From the NCBI RefSeq assembly GCF_003330845.1, contig NZ_CP026121.1:4755501-4819500 (forward strand): 64,000 bases of DNA, in the 5' to 3' direction. Numbering within the stretch: the stretch's first letter is position 1; the number at the start of each line of letters is the position of its first letter. This stretch comes from Streptomyces sp. Go-475. GTDB lineage: Bacteria; Actinomycetota; Actinomycetes; Streptomycetales; Streptomycetaceae. Position numbers and translations under genes: made by a program. The notes beneath the pieces are model-generated. The model made no database searches and was not told where the DNA came from. It saw nothing but the letters and a program-made list of their open reading frames with translations. This document shows positions 53,253 to 62,174 of the stretch, one piece after another.

Positions 53253-54017
53253 GCATGACCTTTCTTTTGCGAAGCACGGACGTGATCACGCCCGGCGAGG
53301 AGCGTCTCCGTGCCCCCCGGCGGTGTGGATGGTGCATGACGCACGGGTGAATGCGCAATGACCTTCCGGAATACGGACAGGGGAATTTTGTCGAGGTTCT
53401 TTATCGGTCGCTTCTGCGAATGGGATGGCCGAATTTCGATGTTTGGCGTGATTGCGGTGCCTGGACTGCGCAGGGTCCGGTGCGGGTCGGGGACCGGACG
53501 CGGGAGCCGCTTCAAGAGACCCTCCGACCTGCACGTTCTCGGTCGTCTCGGGGCCGGCCGAGGGCGTGGTGGAGGTCAGAAACCGGTTGCTCGTGGAGCG
53601 GATTCGAGTCAAAGCAGAGGCGGGTTTCCGGGTGCGGTACCGGGCGCCGAGTGCCTATCGGATTGCGGGATGTGTAGGTGCAATCCGGGCGCTCGGGATG
53701 GGCGTCCTGGCCGATCTGTCTGTATCGCGCACCTTCCGCAGGGCGTAGAAAGAGCGGTCACAGAGTGGCTGGATTGCGGTAGGCCGGGGCTATTCCCCGC
53801 CGTGTACAGTCGCCGCCATTGACGTGCGGATGCCTCCGGAAGGGGGCCCCGGGGATTCCGGGGCGGAGGCGGCTCGTCGAAGAGCGTCGACAGCCGGATC
53901 CGGTTTGTTTCGATGCACCACCCCACACAGCGCCGTGCGCGGGTGTCGTCCCTTCGCCCTTTCCGGCGTCTCTTCTTTTTCTTTTCGGTTCTTTTCGACA
54001 TGCAACGGGGATGATTC
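53253..54017. other. Divergent regulatory region of the phosphonate cluster
   Basis: No ORF here has plausible coding statistics. The 765 bases separate the two divergent operons, so they should contain both promoters. The stretch 53380-53460 is AT-richer and is a likely promoter. The end nearer 54018 has a GGGG ribosome-binding site and an AT-rich run (TTCTTTTTCTTTTC, 53978-53991). No regulator gene is adjacent. Confidence 0.5.
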
Positions 54018-55463
54018 ATGCGTGCCGCAGAACAAGACAGCGGTATCGGCTTTGCCGATGACGAAGCACAGGCGGCGGTCGAGGCGGCCGAGGGAATCAT
54101 CGACGAGGCTTCGGGGAACGACATCGACGGTGTCTTCGGCCAGGCGTGGTCGGACGACCGGGTGGCGCACCTGCTGGAGCGGCTCGCCTCGGACTTCGTG
54201 CTCGACAACACCTACCGGGAACAGCACCTGAGCCTCACGGCCAGCGAGAACTACCCGAGCAGGCTCGTCCGGATGCTCGGCAGCGGACTGCAGGGCGGCT
54301 TCTACGAGTTCGCCCCGCCGTACCCGGCCGAGGCCGGCGAGTGGGCCTTCCCGGACTCCGGCGCGAACGCGTCCCTGGTGGGGAAGCTGACCGGGATCGG
54401 CCGGCAGCTCTTCGAGGCGGCCACCTTCGACTGGCGGCCCAACGGCGGCTCGGTCGCCGAGCAGGCCGTACTGCTGGGCACCTGCGGGCGCGGTGACGGC
54501 TTCGTGCACTTCGCGCACAAGGACGGCGGGCACTTCGCCCTGGAGTCGCTGGCCGCCGCGGCCGGCGTCAACACGTACCACCTGCCGATGGTCGACCGGA
54601 CCCTGCTCATCGACGTGGACCGGCTGGCCACGCTGTGCGCCGAGCACCCCGAGATCAAACTCGTCATCCTCGACCAGTCGTTCAAACTGCGCTGGCAGCC
54701 GCTCGCCCAGATCAGGGCCGCGCTGCCCGAGGGCGTCTTCCTCGCCTACGACGCCAGCCACGACGGCGCCCTGATCGCGGGCGGGGCGCTGCCGCAGCCG
54801 ACGCTGCTCGGCGCGGACGCGGTGCACGGCAACACCCACAAGACCATCGCCGGGCCGCAGAAGGCGTACATCGCCTTCCGGGACGCGGACCACCCGAAGC
54901 TCAGGGCGGTGTCGGACTGGGTCTGCCCGCAGATGCAGAGCAACTCGCACGCCGAGCTGATCGCACCCATGTACGTGGCGCTGTCCGAGATCGCCCTCTA
55001 CGGCCATGACTACGCGCGTCAGATCCTCGCCAACGCCAAGGCACTCGCGCACGCCCTGCACGAGGAGGGGGTGCGGGTCTCCGGGGAGTCGTTCGGGTTC
55101 ACCGAGACCCACCAGGTGCACGTCATCACCGGGTCGGCCGCCGACGCGCTGCGGCTGTCCCTGGGCGACCTGGCGCACGCCGGCATCCGCACGACCAACA
55201 TCGAGGTGCCCGGGGCCAACGGGCTGCACGGCCTCAGGCTCGGCGTCCAGGCGATGACCAGGCGCGGGCTGCGCGAGGCGGAGATGCGCGAGGTGGCCCG
55301 GCTGGTGGCCAAGGTCGTGCTGCGCCGCGCCGAGCCCACGGCGGTCCGCGCCGAGGTCGCCGACCTGCTCCGCCACCACACCCTGGACCGGCTCGCCTAC
55401 TCCTTCGACGCCTACGTCGACTCCCCGGCCGCGGCCCGCCTCCTGGGCGAGGTGTTCCGATGA
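54018..55463 (+). CDS. SHMT-like PLP enzyme of the phosphonate cluster
   Basis: A 481-aa fold-type I PLP protein related to serine hydroxymethyltransferase. [18 protein letters not shown] is the SHMT start motif; [13 protein letters not shown] holds the PLP Asp; [15 protein letters not shown] carries the Schiff-base Lys at residue 275. SHMT-like enzymes also catalyse threonine-aldolase-type additions of glycine to aldehydes. Phosphonoacetaldehyde is a possible acceptor. An N-terminal extension of about 50 acidic residues precedes the core. ATG at 54018 has GGGG 7 nt upstream. It overlaps the next gene by 4 nt. Confidence 0.82.
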   Translation: MRAAEQDSGIGFADDEAQAAVEAAEGIIDEASGNDIDGVFGQAWSDDRVAHLLERLASDFVLDNTYREQHLSLTASENYPSRLVRMLGSGLQGGFYEFAPPYPAEAGEWAFPDSGANASLVGKLTGIGRQLFEAATFDWRPNGGSVAEQAVLLGTCGRGDGFVHFAHKDGGHFALESLAAAAGVNTYHLPMVDRTLLIDVDRLATLCAEHPEIKLVILDQSFKLRWQPLAQIRAALPEGVFLAYDASHDGALIAGGALPQPTLLGADAVHGNTHKTIAGPQKAYIAFRDADHPKLRAVSDWVCPQMQSNSHAELIAPMYVALSEIALYGHDYARQILANAKALAHALHEEGVRVSGESFGFTETHQVHVITGSAADALRLSLGDLAHAGIRTTNIEVPGANGLHGLRLGVQAMTRRGLREAEMREVARLVAKVVLRRAEPTAVRAEVADLLRHHTLDRLAYSFDAYVDSPAAARLLGEVFR

Positions 55464-57586
55464 GCAGCACGGCGCCTCCGGCGAACACGGCGCCTTCGGT
55501 GAGCACGGCGCCTTCGGTGAGCACGGCGCCTTCGGTGAGCACGGCGCCTTCGGTGAGCACGGCGCCTTCGGCGAACACGGCGCCTCCGGCGAGCACGGCG
55601 CCTCCGGCGAGCACGGCGCCTCCGGTGAGCACCGCGGGTCCGGTGAGCACCGCGGGTCCGGCGAACACGGCGCCTCCGGTGAACAGGAGCACCCGGCCCC
55701 CGTTGCCGCCCGGCGTGCTGCGCGCTGTCGTGAGGCCGCGCAGCGCCGACGTGCCGCACGCCGTGATCAGCGCGGAGGTCTGGCACACCGAGTGGGCCCG
55801 GCCGCTCCTGGAACGGCTCGAGCTGCGGACGGTCATCGCCGACGAGCGGCTGTCCTGCGAGCGCGTGCTCGACACGCTCGCCGCCCAGTCCGTGGCGTTC
55901 GTCTGCGAGGAACTCCCGGTCAGCGGCCTGGCCGCGATGACCTGGGCGGCTCGCCGCACCGAGGCGCTGCGGCGCGACGACCCGCTGCTCGGCGTGGTCT
56001 TCATGGTCGAGGACCCCCGGGCCCTGGACCCGCGCGCCCTCGGCCCGCTGGTGCGCACGCTCTCGCCCGGCGACACGGACCTGCCCGACTTCCTCGCCGA
56101 AGTGCAGCGCGTACGGCACGAGTTCCACTGGGAGCTGCGCAACCGGCGCCCCGTCACACCACCGGCCCGGGAAGCGGTGGCGCCCCTCGCCCGGTGGACC
56201 GGGACCGTGCCGAACTTCAACGTGAAGCACCCCTCCATGCTGCTGCCGTACGCCCTGCTCTCGGCGCGCACGCGGCGGGAGGTGTACTGCGAGATCTCGC
56301 CGCAGGAAGCCCTGCTGTTCGTCGCGGACAGCGTCGGCCGCGGCGGCCCGGCCGCCGCCGTCGCCGGGGTGTTCAGCACGCTCCGGCAGGACGTCGACCG
56401 GCTCAACACCGCGCTCGGCTCGCGGCTGCGGCTGCACCTCGACCACGCCGACGACCACGAGGTGATCCAGGCCGCCTGCGAGGCCGGGTTCGACTCCGTC
56501 ATGGTCGACGGGTCCGGCCGCACGCTGCACCAGAACGTCCTCTTCACCAACGCCGCCACCGAACTGGCCCGCCGCTACGGCGTCCTCGTCGAGGGCGAGA
56601 TCGGCTCCATCGACGGGGCCGGGCTGCGCAAGTGGAACAAGACGACCCTGAGCGACTTCACCCGGTTCGTCGAGGACACGGACCTCGACCTGGTGGGGGC
56701 CCACGTGGGCCAGTTCCACAGCTTCGACTACGGCTTCGCCGCCACCCGCCGGTCGCTGGCCGAGGTCGGTCTGATGGACGACCGCGCCACCGGCGACGAC
56801 CTGCACGCCTTCGCCGAGGCCTGCGCGCGCGTAGAGAAGGACCTCACGGACTCCGGGCTGCCCGGCTACTCGGCCGAGCACCGGCTGGTGGCCGCGCTGG
56901 CCCGCCGGGCCACGACGGAAGCGACGAGGGAAGCCACGAGGGAAGCGAAGACGGAAGCGACGGCGGAAGCCACGGCGGAAGGGGCCGGTCCGGACGCCGG
57001 GCCGCGCCTCGACGCCGTGTTCCGCGAGGCCCGGGCCCGTGTCCCCGTGTTCCAGCGGCCGCTGCTCGACGCCCTGGAGAGGGAGTGGCTCGAGCGCCGG
57101 CTGGCCAAGGTCCGGCGCAAGACCGAACTGTGGGACGAGGTCTTCGCCACCGAACCCGCGCGCGAACACCGGTACGCGGCGATCGACCACGGACTCGTCC
57201 GTACCCTCACAGGCGTCCTCCGCGGCACCGGCCGTGCCCTGGTCGTGCACGGCGGCAGTTCGATCTCCCGGGTCGACCTCGCGTCCCTGCCGGCGCACGG
57301 GGTCGCCCGGGTGAACTTCGGCAGCGGGGTCTACGCCGACTACCTGGAGGCGCTCCGCGCGCATCTCCCCGTCGACCTCACCCCGGGGCCCGATGCGCCG
57401 ACGGGGGACGGGACGTGGAAGCACGTACGGCGCATGTCGTACCTTGCGGAGGCGACGCGTGACTGGCGGTCCTGGACCGACGCGCCGCCGTCCTTCGTCG
57501 ACACCTTCGTCAGCCGGCTGGAGCGGTGCTACTTCGCCCCGCTCCGTGGCCGCACGCCCGCCGAGGCCCCGGGAGGCCGCAGTTGA
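55460..57586 (+). CDS. Unusual multidomain class II aldolase-like protein
   Basis: A 708-aa protein. Residues 3-74 are a repeat of twelve STAPSV-like units. Residues about 80-240 form a domain I do not recognise. Residues about 245-635 have a class II fructose-bisphosphate-aldolase-like pattern: [22 protein letters not shown] (zinc His and Asp), [22 protein letters not shown] (zinc His) and [13 protein letters not shown]. Two long insertions split the barrel, including a Glu/Ala/Thr-rich run with units [10 protein letters not shown]. The C-terminal [15 protein letters not shown] region is unusual. Its substrate is unknown; phosphonate or aldehyde aldol chemistry is the obvious idea. Confidence 0.7.
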   Translation: MSSTAPPANTAPSVSTAPSVSTAPSVSTAPSVSTAPSANTAPPASTAPPASTAPPVSTAGPVSTAGPANTAPPVNRSTRPPLPPGVLRAVVRPRSADVPHAVISAEVWHTEWARPLLERLELRTVIADERLSCERVLDTLAAQSVAFVCEELPVSGLAAMTWAARRTEALRRDDPLLGVVFMVEDPRALDPRALGPLVRTLSPGDTDLPDFLAEVQRVRHEFHWELRNRRPVTPPAREAVAPLARWTGTVPNFNVKHPSMLLPYALLSARTRREVYCEISPQEALLFVADSVGRGGPAAAVAGVFSTLRQDVDRLNTALGSRLRLHLDHADDHEVIQAACEAGFDSVMVDGSGRTLHQNVLFTNAATELARRYGVLVEGEIGSIDGAGLRKWNKTTLSDFTRFVEDTDLDLVGAHVGQFHSFDYGFAATRRSLAEVGLMDDRATGDDLHAFAEACARVEKDLTDSGLPGYSAEHRLVAALARRATTEATREATREAKTEATAEATAEGAGPDAGPRLDAVFREARARVPVFQRPLLDALEREWLERRLAKVRRKTELWDEVFATEPAREHRYAAIDHGLVRTLTGVLRGTGRALVVHGGSSISRVDLASLPAHGVARVNFGSGVYADYLEALRAHLPVDLTPGPDAPTGDGTWKHVRRMSYLAEATRDWRSWTDAPPSFVDTFVSRLERCYFAPLRGRTPAEAPGGRS
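55466..55681 (+). repeat. Twelve 18-bp tandem repeats in the class II aldolase-like gene
   Basis: The unit is close to AGCACGGCGCCTTCGGTG, translated as STAPSV with N/S, P/S/G and V/A variants. The 18-bp period keeps the frame. It forms the N-terminus of the protein, directly after the start codon. Confidence 0.88.
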
Positions 57587-58080
57587 GTCCCTTCGAGCAG
57601 ATCCTCGACCTCCTCGACCGGGAGAAGGCCACGTACCGCGTGGTCGAGCACCCGGCCGAAGGACGCTCCGAGGAGGTGTCCGCGGTGCGCGGCACGACCG
57701 TGTCGCAGGGCGCGAAGGCGCTCGTGTGCCGGGTGAAGGGGATCGAGTCCCCGGCGGTGCTGGCCGTGCTGGCGGGGGACCGGCGCGCGGACCTGAAGAA
57801 GGTCGTCGCCGCGGTCGAGGGCAAGAAGGGCGGGTTCGCCCCGTCCGAACTGGCCGAGCAGCTCACCGGCTGCGTGGTCGGCGCCATCCCGCCGCTGTCG
57901 CTGTCCGGCACGCTGCCCGTCGTGGTGGACGAGGAGTTCCTCGCGGCCCACGAGGAGATCGCCTTCAACGCGGGGCGGCTGGACCGGTCGGTGGTCATGG
58001 CCACGGAGGACTACGTCCGGATCGTGGCGCCCGCAGTGGCGCCCATCGCGGCGCCGGCGGTCCCGGCCGCCGCGGAGTAG
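57583..58080 (+). CDS. YbaK/EbsC-family deacylase (aminoacyl-tRNA editing type)
   Basis: A 165-aa YbaK/ProX-like domain. YRVVEHPAEGRSEEVSAVRGTTVSQGAKALVCRVKG is the family start; later ADLKKVVAAVEGKKGGFAPSE and VVGAIPPLSLSGTLPVVVDEEF are conserved blocks. Members remove misloaded amino acids from tRNA. TTG at 57583 overlaps the upstream TGA by 4 nt. In this cluster it could protect against mischarging with the unusual amino acid, that is, self-resistance; the usual proline editing is the alternative. Confidence 0.82.
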   Translation: MSPFEQILDLLDREKATYRVVEHPAEGRSEEVSAVRGTTVSQGAKALVCRVKGIESPAVLAVLAGDRRADLKKVVAAVEGKKGGFAPSELAEQLTGCVVGAIPPLSLSGTLPVVVDEEFLAAHEEIAFNAGRLDRSVVMATEDYVRIVAPAVAPIAAPAVPAAAE

Positions 58081-58147
58081 CGACCGGCACACAGCGGAGT
58101 AGAGACCCACACAAGGGACCGACACGAGTCAAGGGGGGTGCGTCGGC

Positions 58148-59095
58148 TTGCGCGTGCGCATCGGGGCACAGTTCGTCGCGCTGGCCTGCGCGTGGGGCTC
58201 CAGTTTCCTGTTCATCAAGGTCGCGCTGGAGGGGATGACGCCCGCTCAGGTCGTCTGGGGCCGGCTGGTGCTGGGCGCGCTGGCGCTCTGCGTGGTCATG
58301 GCGGTGACCCGCAGCAGGATCCCCCGGGATCCCGGCCTGTGGCTGCGGCTGTCCGTCGTGTCCGTGCTGCTGTGCGTCGTGCCGTTCCTGCTCTTCTCCT
58401 GGGCCGAGCAGCACATCGACTCCGGCATGGCGAGCATCCTCAACGCCACCACCCCGCTGCTCACGCTCGCGGTCGGCGCGGTCGCCCTGGCGAACGAGCG
58501 GCTCGACAAGCGCCGTACGGCGGGACTGCTCGCCGGGTTCGCGGGGGTCCTGGTGCTGATCGGCCCGGCGGGCCTGGCCGGCGGCGGCGGGCACCTCCTG
58601 GCCGAGCTGGCCTGTCTGGGCGCCACCGCCTGTTACGGCGTCGCCTTCGTCTGCCTGCGCCGGTTCGTCACCCCGTACGGGCTGCCCGCCGTCAGCGTCG
58701 CCTTCGTGCAGGTCACCATCGGCGCGCTCATCATGCTGGCCGCCACCCCCTGGCTGGCGGCGCCGGCGCCCCGCGTCGACACGCCGATCGCGCTGAGCAT
58801 GCTGGCGCTGGGTGCCCTGAGCACCGGCCTCGCCTACCTGTGGAACAACAACATCGTCCAGGCGTGGGGCGCGGTGAACGCCGCCGCGGTCACCTATCTC
58901 ACCCCGGTCGTCGGAGTCACGGCGGGTGTGCTCCTGCTGGGGGAGCGGCTGACGTGGAACCAGCCGCTCGGGGCGGTACTGGTCATCGCCGGGATCATGG
59001 CGGCCCACGGCACACTGCCCCGCCCGGCCCGACGACCGGCCACCGCCCCACAGCAGGCGCCCGTCGCCCCCGTGGAGGAACGCGCGGCCCGCTGA
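58148..59095 (+). CDS. EamA/DMT-family transporter
   Basis: A 315-aa drug/metabolite transporter with about ten transmembrane helices in two EamA repeats. The start is TTG at 58148, with a poly-G RBS 9 nt upstream; GTG at 58154 is an alternative. Near the end of the phosphonate cluster it is a second exporter candidate. Its C-terminal tail is short and basic. Confidence 0.85.
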   Translation: MRVRIGAQFVALACAWGSSFLFIKVALEGMTPAQVVWGRLVLGALALCVVMAVTRSRIPRDPGLWLRLSVVSVLLCVVPFLLFSWAEQHIDSGMASILNATTPLLTLAVGAVALANERLDKRRTAGLLAGFAGVLVLIGPAGLAGGGGHLLAELACLGATACYGVAFVCLRRFVTPYGLPAVSVAFVQVTIGALIMLAATPWLAAPAPRVDTPIALSMLALGALSTGLAYLWNNNIVQAWGAVNAAAVTYLTPVVGVTAGVLLLGERLTWNQPLGAVLVIAGIMAAHGTLPRPARRPATAPQQAPVAPVEERAAR

Positions 59096-59157
59096 GAACC
59101 CGGTGCGTGGCGGTTCGCCCGGACGGCGTAGACGCGCCGCGGTCCGACAGGCGTACT

Positions 59158-59170
59158 TAAGGGGTCCTTA
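59158..59170. promoter_or_regulatory. Palindrome upstream of the glycosyltransferase gene
   Basis: TAAGG at 59158-59162 is the inverse of CCTTA at 59166-59170, in an AT-rich patch about 60-75 nt before the start of the glycosyltransferase gene. It could overlap the promoter. Confidence 0.35.
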
Positions 59171-59230
59171 TCGTGAACGGATAGCATCGCCCGTCGGCCC
59201 GTCAGCTGCCGACCGGGATGAGGTGAGGAC

Positions 59231-60124
59231 ATGGGGGCGCCCAGGATCGCCGTCGCCGTGGTCACGATGGGCAACCGGCCCGACGAGGTCGACGCGCTGC
59301 TGCGGTCGGTGGCCAAGCAGGACGTGCCGCCCGAGCGGATCGTGATCGTCGGCAACGGCTGCCCGCTGCCCGAGTTCGCCCGGCGGCTGTCGCTGCCCGG
59401 CGAGGTCACCGCCATCGAGCTCGACGAGAACCTCGGCTGCCCCGGCGGGCGGAACGCGGCCCTGGCGCGGCTGCGGGAGTTCGGCGACATCGACGTCGTG
59501 GTGGACCTGGACGACGACGGTCTGCTCGTCGACGCCGATGTGCTGCGCCGCGTCCGGGACCTCTACGCCGCCGACGACCGGCTCGGCATCGTCGGCTTCC
59601 GCATCGCCGACGAACTGGGCGAGACCCAGCAGCGGCACGTGCCCCGGATCGGCAACTCCGACCCCCAGCGGGGCGGATACGTCACCGGGTTCCTCGGCGG
59701 CGGGCACGCGCTGCGCATGGCGATGCTCGACCAGATCGGCGACTGGCCCGCCGAGTTCTTCTTCGCGCACGAGGAGACCGACCTGGCGTGGCGCGCGGCC
59801 GACGCGGGCTGGCGCATCCTCTACGCGCCCGAACTGCTCCTCCAGCACCCGAAGACCTCGCCCGCCCGGCACGCCATCTACTACCGCGTGAACGCCCGCA
59901 ACCGGGTCTGGCTGGCCCGCCGCCGGCTGCCGCTCCCGCTCGTCCCCGTCCATCTGGGCGTCTGGGTGCTGCTCACCCTCGCGCGGAACCGGTCCGGTGC
60001 CGGGCTGCGGGCGTGGTTCGGCGGATTCGTGGAAGGGGTGCGGGAGTCGGCGGGAGAGCGGCGGCCCATGCGCTGGCGTACGGTGTGGCGGCTCACCCGG
60101 CTGGGGCGTCCGCCCGTCATCTGA
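59231..60124 (+). CDS. Family 2 glycosyltransferase
   Basis: A 297-aa GT-A fold enzyme: AVAVVTMGNRPDEVDALL and GCPGGRNAALARLRE are nucleotide-sugar binding, and VVVDLDDDGLLVD holds the D-x-D region. FFAHEETDLAWRAADAGWR is the ED motif of family 2. A C-terminal hydrophobic segment (RRLPLPLVPVHLGVWVLL) may anchor it. It has its own promoter and no phosphonate-specific partner, so it may not belong to the cluster. ATG at 59231 follows GAGGTGAGG. Confidence 0.85.
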   Translation: MGAPRIAVAVVTMGNRPDEVDALLRSVAKQDVPPERIVIVGNGCPLPEFARRLSLPGEVTAIELDENLGCPGGRNAALARLREFGDIDVVVDLDDDGLLVDADVLRRVRDLYAADDRLGIVGFRIADELGETQQRHVPRIGNSDPQRGGYVTGFLGGGHALRMAMLDQIGDWPAEFFFAHEETDLAWRAADAGWRILYAPELLLQHPKTSPARHAIYYRVNARNRVWLARRRLPLPLVPVHLGVWVLLTLARNRSGAGLRAWFGGFVEGVRESAGERRPMRWRTVWRLTRLGRPPVI

Positions 60125-60516
60125 CGCCCGCATCTGACGTCGGGCGGCGGACGTCGCGGAAGCCGAGTGTGAGTGGGCCCCGGCCGATCACCTCCGCCGA
60201 CCGGGACCCGGATCCGGCCGCGGCGGCGACACTCCCCCGAGTTGCGCGTCCAGACGCGCGCGCCGCCGGGCCAGATCCGATGTAGTGATCAGATCAGGCT
60301 TTGCCAACGGATCGCTAACATGTGGCCAACGGTTCTCCGTTGCGTCGTCTGCCGATTGGCGTGAAGTCGCCGAACCAAGGTCCGAGAAGGCCAGGGCAGC
60401 GGCGGATCCGGGCGGGGGACGCGGGGACGAAGGTGACGGAAAACCGCTGTCCAGGGACGGAAACCCGTCACGGTGGGGATGTGTCCGGGGCGGCGGCGCG
60501 GGAAGACGGGGGCGCG
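60125..60516. other. Intergenic region upstream of the SARP gene
   Basis: No gene is supported here. It holds a direct repeat GCCAACGG with 22-bp spacing (60304-60333) and, overlapping the second copy, the inverted pair AACGG/CCGTT at 60329-60342. The upstream part is GC-rich. It should contain the SARP promoter. Confidence 0.5.
60304..60333 (+). promoter_or_regulatory. Direct repeat with 22-bp period, candidate SARP operator
   Basis: GCCAACGG at 60304-60311 recurs at 60326-60333, exactly 22 bp from start to start. SARP regulators typically recognise direct heptamer repeats spaced by 11 or 22 bp. The site lies about 180-210 bp upstream of the SARP start and could be autoregulatory. Confidence 0.45.
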
Positions 60517-62082
60517 ATGGGGGCGGCATCTCCCTGCTCGGGCAGCGACAGGGGATCCGGCGAGCGGTGCGGCCTGCGGTTCGGGCTGCTGGGACCACCG
60601 GTGCTGTACGACGACGCCCCGGGCCGGGCGGCCCGGGCCATCGGGAGCCCCAAGACGCGTGTGCTGCTGGCCGCGTTGCTGCTCGACGCCGGACGGGTCG
60701 TCTCCGTCGAGTCGCTCAAGGACGCGCTGTGGGGAGGGGCGCCTCCCGTGTCCGCCCAGGCCTCGCTGCACAACCACGTGGCCCGGCTGCGGCGGCTGCT
60801 GGGGGACCCCGAGCGGCTGCGGACCGTGCCGTCCGGGTACGTGCTGCGCGTCGACGAGGGCGAGTTGGACGTCCATGTGTTCGACGCCCATGTGGCTGCG
60901 GCACGTGCCGCGCACGCCGGCCGGGACTGGGAGCGGGTCGTCGCGGAGTGCGGGGCCGCGCTCGCCCTGTGGCGGGGCGCGCCGCTCGCCGGGCTGCCGC
61001 CCGAGGTGGGCGGCTACGCCTTCGCGCGGCGGCTGCGCGAGGCACGGCTGCTGCTCCTGGAGTGGCGCTACGACGCCGAGTTGGCGCTGGGCGGGCCCCG
61101 GCTGGACGGGCTGGTGCCGGAGCTTGCGGCGCTGACCGGCGAGTACCCACTGCGGGAGGCGTACCACCGGCAGCTGATGCTCGCCCTGCACCGCACGGGC
61201 CGCCGGGCCGAGGCCCTCGCGGTCCACCGCGACCTGCGCACCCGCCTGATCGACGAACTCGGCATCGAACCGGGCCCGGGCATCCGCGAGGCGCACGTGG
61301 AGGTACTGCGGGGGGCCAAGGGGGACGACGGCGGTTCGGGAGGACCGGGGGAGGAGGAACGCGGTTCCGGGCCGCCCATCGGTCCGGGCGACCCCGGCTC
61401 CCGTCCGTCTGCGGGGGCGGGCCCGAGTTCCCCTGGCTCCCGTCCGTCTGCGGGTGCGGGCCCGAGTTCCCCTGGCTCCCGTCCGTCTGCGGGTGCGGGC
61501 CCGAGTTCCCCTGGCTCCCGTCCGTCTGCGGGTGCGGGCCCGAGTTCCCCTGGCTCCCGTCCGTCTGCGGGTGCGGGCCCGAGTTCCCCTGGCTCCCGTC
61601 CGTCTGCGGGTGCGGGTCCGAGTTCCCCTGGCTCCCGTCCGTCTGCGGGTGCGGGTCCGAGTTCCCCTGGCTCCCGTCCGTCTGCGGGTGCGGGTCCGAG
61701 TTCCCCTGGCTCCCGTCCGTCTGCGGGTGCGGGTCCGAGTTCCCCTGGCTCCCGTCCGTCTGCGGGTGCGGGTCCGAGTTCCCCTGGCTCCCGTCCGTCT
61801 GCGGGTGCGGGCCCGAGTTCCCCTGGCCCCTGTCCGTCTGCGGGTGCGGGTCCGAGTTCCCCTGGCTCCCGTCCGTCTGCGGGTGCGGGTCCGAGTTCCC
61901 CTGGCTCCCGTCCGTCTGCGGGTGCGGGTCCGAGTTCCCCTGGCTCCCGTCCGTCTGCGGGTGCGGGTCCGAGTTCCCCTGGCTCCCGTCCGTCTGCGGG
62001 GGCGGGCCCGAGTTCCCCTGGCTCCCGTCCGTCTGCGGGTGCGGACCCGGATGCCTCCAATTCCCAGGCACCTGCGGCCTGA
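60517..62082 (+). CDS. SARP-type regulator, N-terminal part (HTH + BTAD) with repeat tail
   Basis: A 521-aa product from ATG 60517 (GTG 60481 is an in-frame alternative). A winged-helix OmpR/PhoB-type DNA-binding domain (FGLLGPPVLYDD, then LLLDAGRVVSVESLKDALWG) is followed by a bacterial transcriptional activator domain ending in RTRLIDELGIEPGPGIREAHVEVL. This is the AfsR/SARP family. After residue about 290 come 17 copies of GSRPSAGAGPSSP, and the frame then stops at 62082. The expected NB-ARC/TPR part is downstream in another frame. It may regulate the phosphonate cluster, but this is not shown. Confidence 0.85.
   Translation: MGAASPCSGSDRGSGERCGLRFGLLGPPVLYDDAPGRAARAIGSPKTRVLLAALLLDAGRVVSVESLKDALWGGAPPVSAQASLHNHVARLRRLLGDPERLRTVPSGYVLRVDEGELDVHVFDAHVAAARAAHAGRDWERVVAECGAALALWRGAPLAGLPPEVGGYAFARRLREARLLLLEWRYDAELALGGPRLDGLVPELAALTGEYPLREAYHRQLMLALHRTGRRAEALAVHRDLRTRLIDELGIEPGPGIREAHVEVLRGAKGDDGGSGGPGEEERGSGPPIGPGDPGSRPSAGAGPSSPGSRPSAGAGPSSPGSRPSAGAGPSSPGSRPSAGAGPSSPGSRPSAGAGPSSPGSRPSAGAGPSSPGSRPSAGAGPSSPGSRPSAGAGPSSPGSRPSAGAGPSSPGSRPSAGAGPSSPGSRPSAGAGPSSPGPCPSAGAGPSSPGSRPSAGAGPSSPGSRPSAGAGPSSPGSRPSAGAGPSSPGSRPSAGAGPSSPGSRPSAGADPDASNSQAPAA
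61396..62050 (+). repeat. Seventeen 39-bp tandem repeats in the SARP gene
   Basis: The 39-bp unit encodes GSRPSAGAGPSSP, starting with GGCTCCCGTCCGTCTGCGGG. Units begin at 61396 and recur every 39 bp to 62020; the last is partial. One unit (about 61825) differs, encoding GPCPSAGAGPSSP. The high identity suggests recent expansion. Assembly errors are possible in such a repeat. Confidence 0.95.
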
Positions 62083-62174
62083 GCCCGAGCGCCCCCACCC
62101 CCACGCACCCCCGCCCCCGGCCCCCAGACCCCCGGCGCCCAGAGGCCCGCACGCACCCCGCCCGCCCCCCCACC

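Noticed and set aside
53358..53822. A 154-aa plus-strand ORF in the divergent region.
   Set aside because: Its sequence has no domain, several Cys/Arg clusters typical of chance frames, and overlapping ORFs in other frames look equally (un)likely.
61396..62050. Possible CRISPR array, given regular spacing.
   Set aside because: The units are contiguous 39-bp tandem repeats with no unique spacers, they lie inside a coding frame, and no cas genes are nearby.
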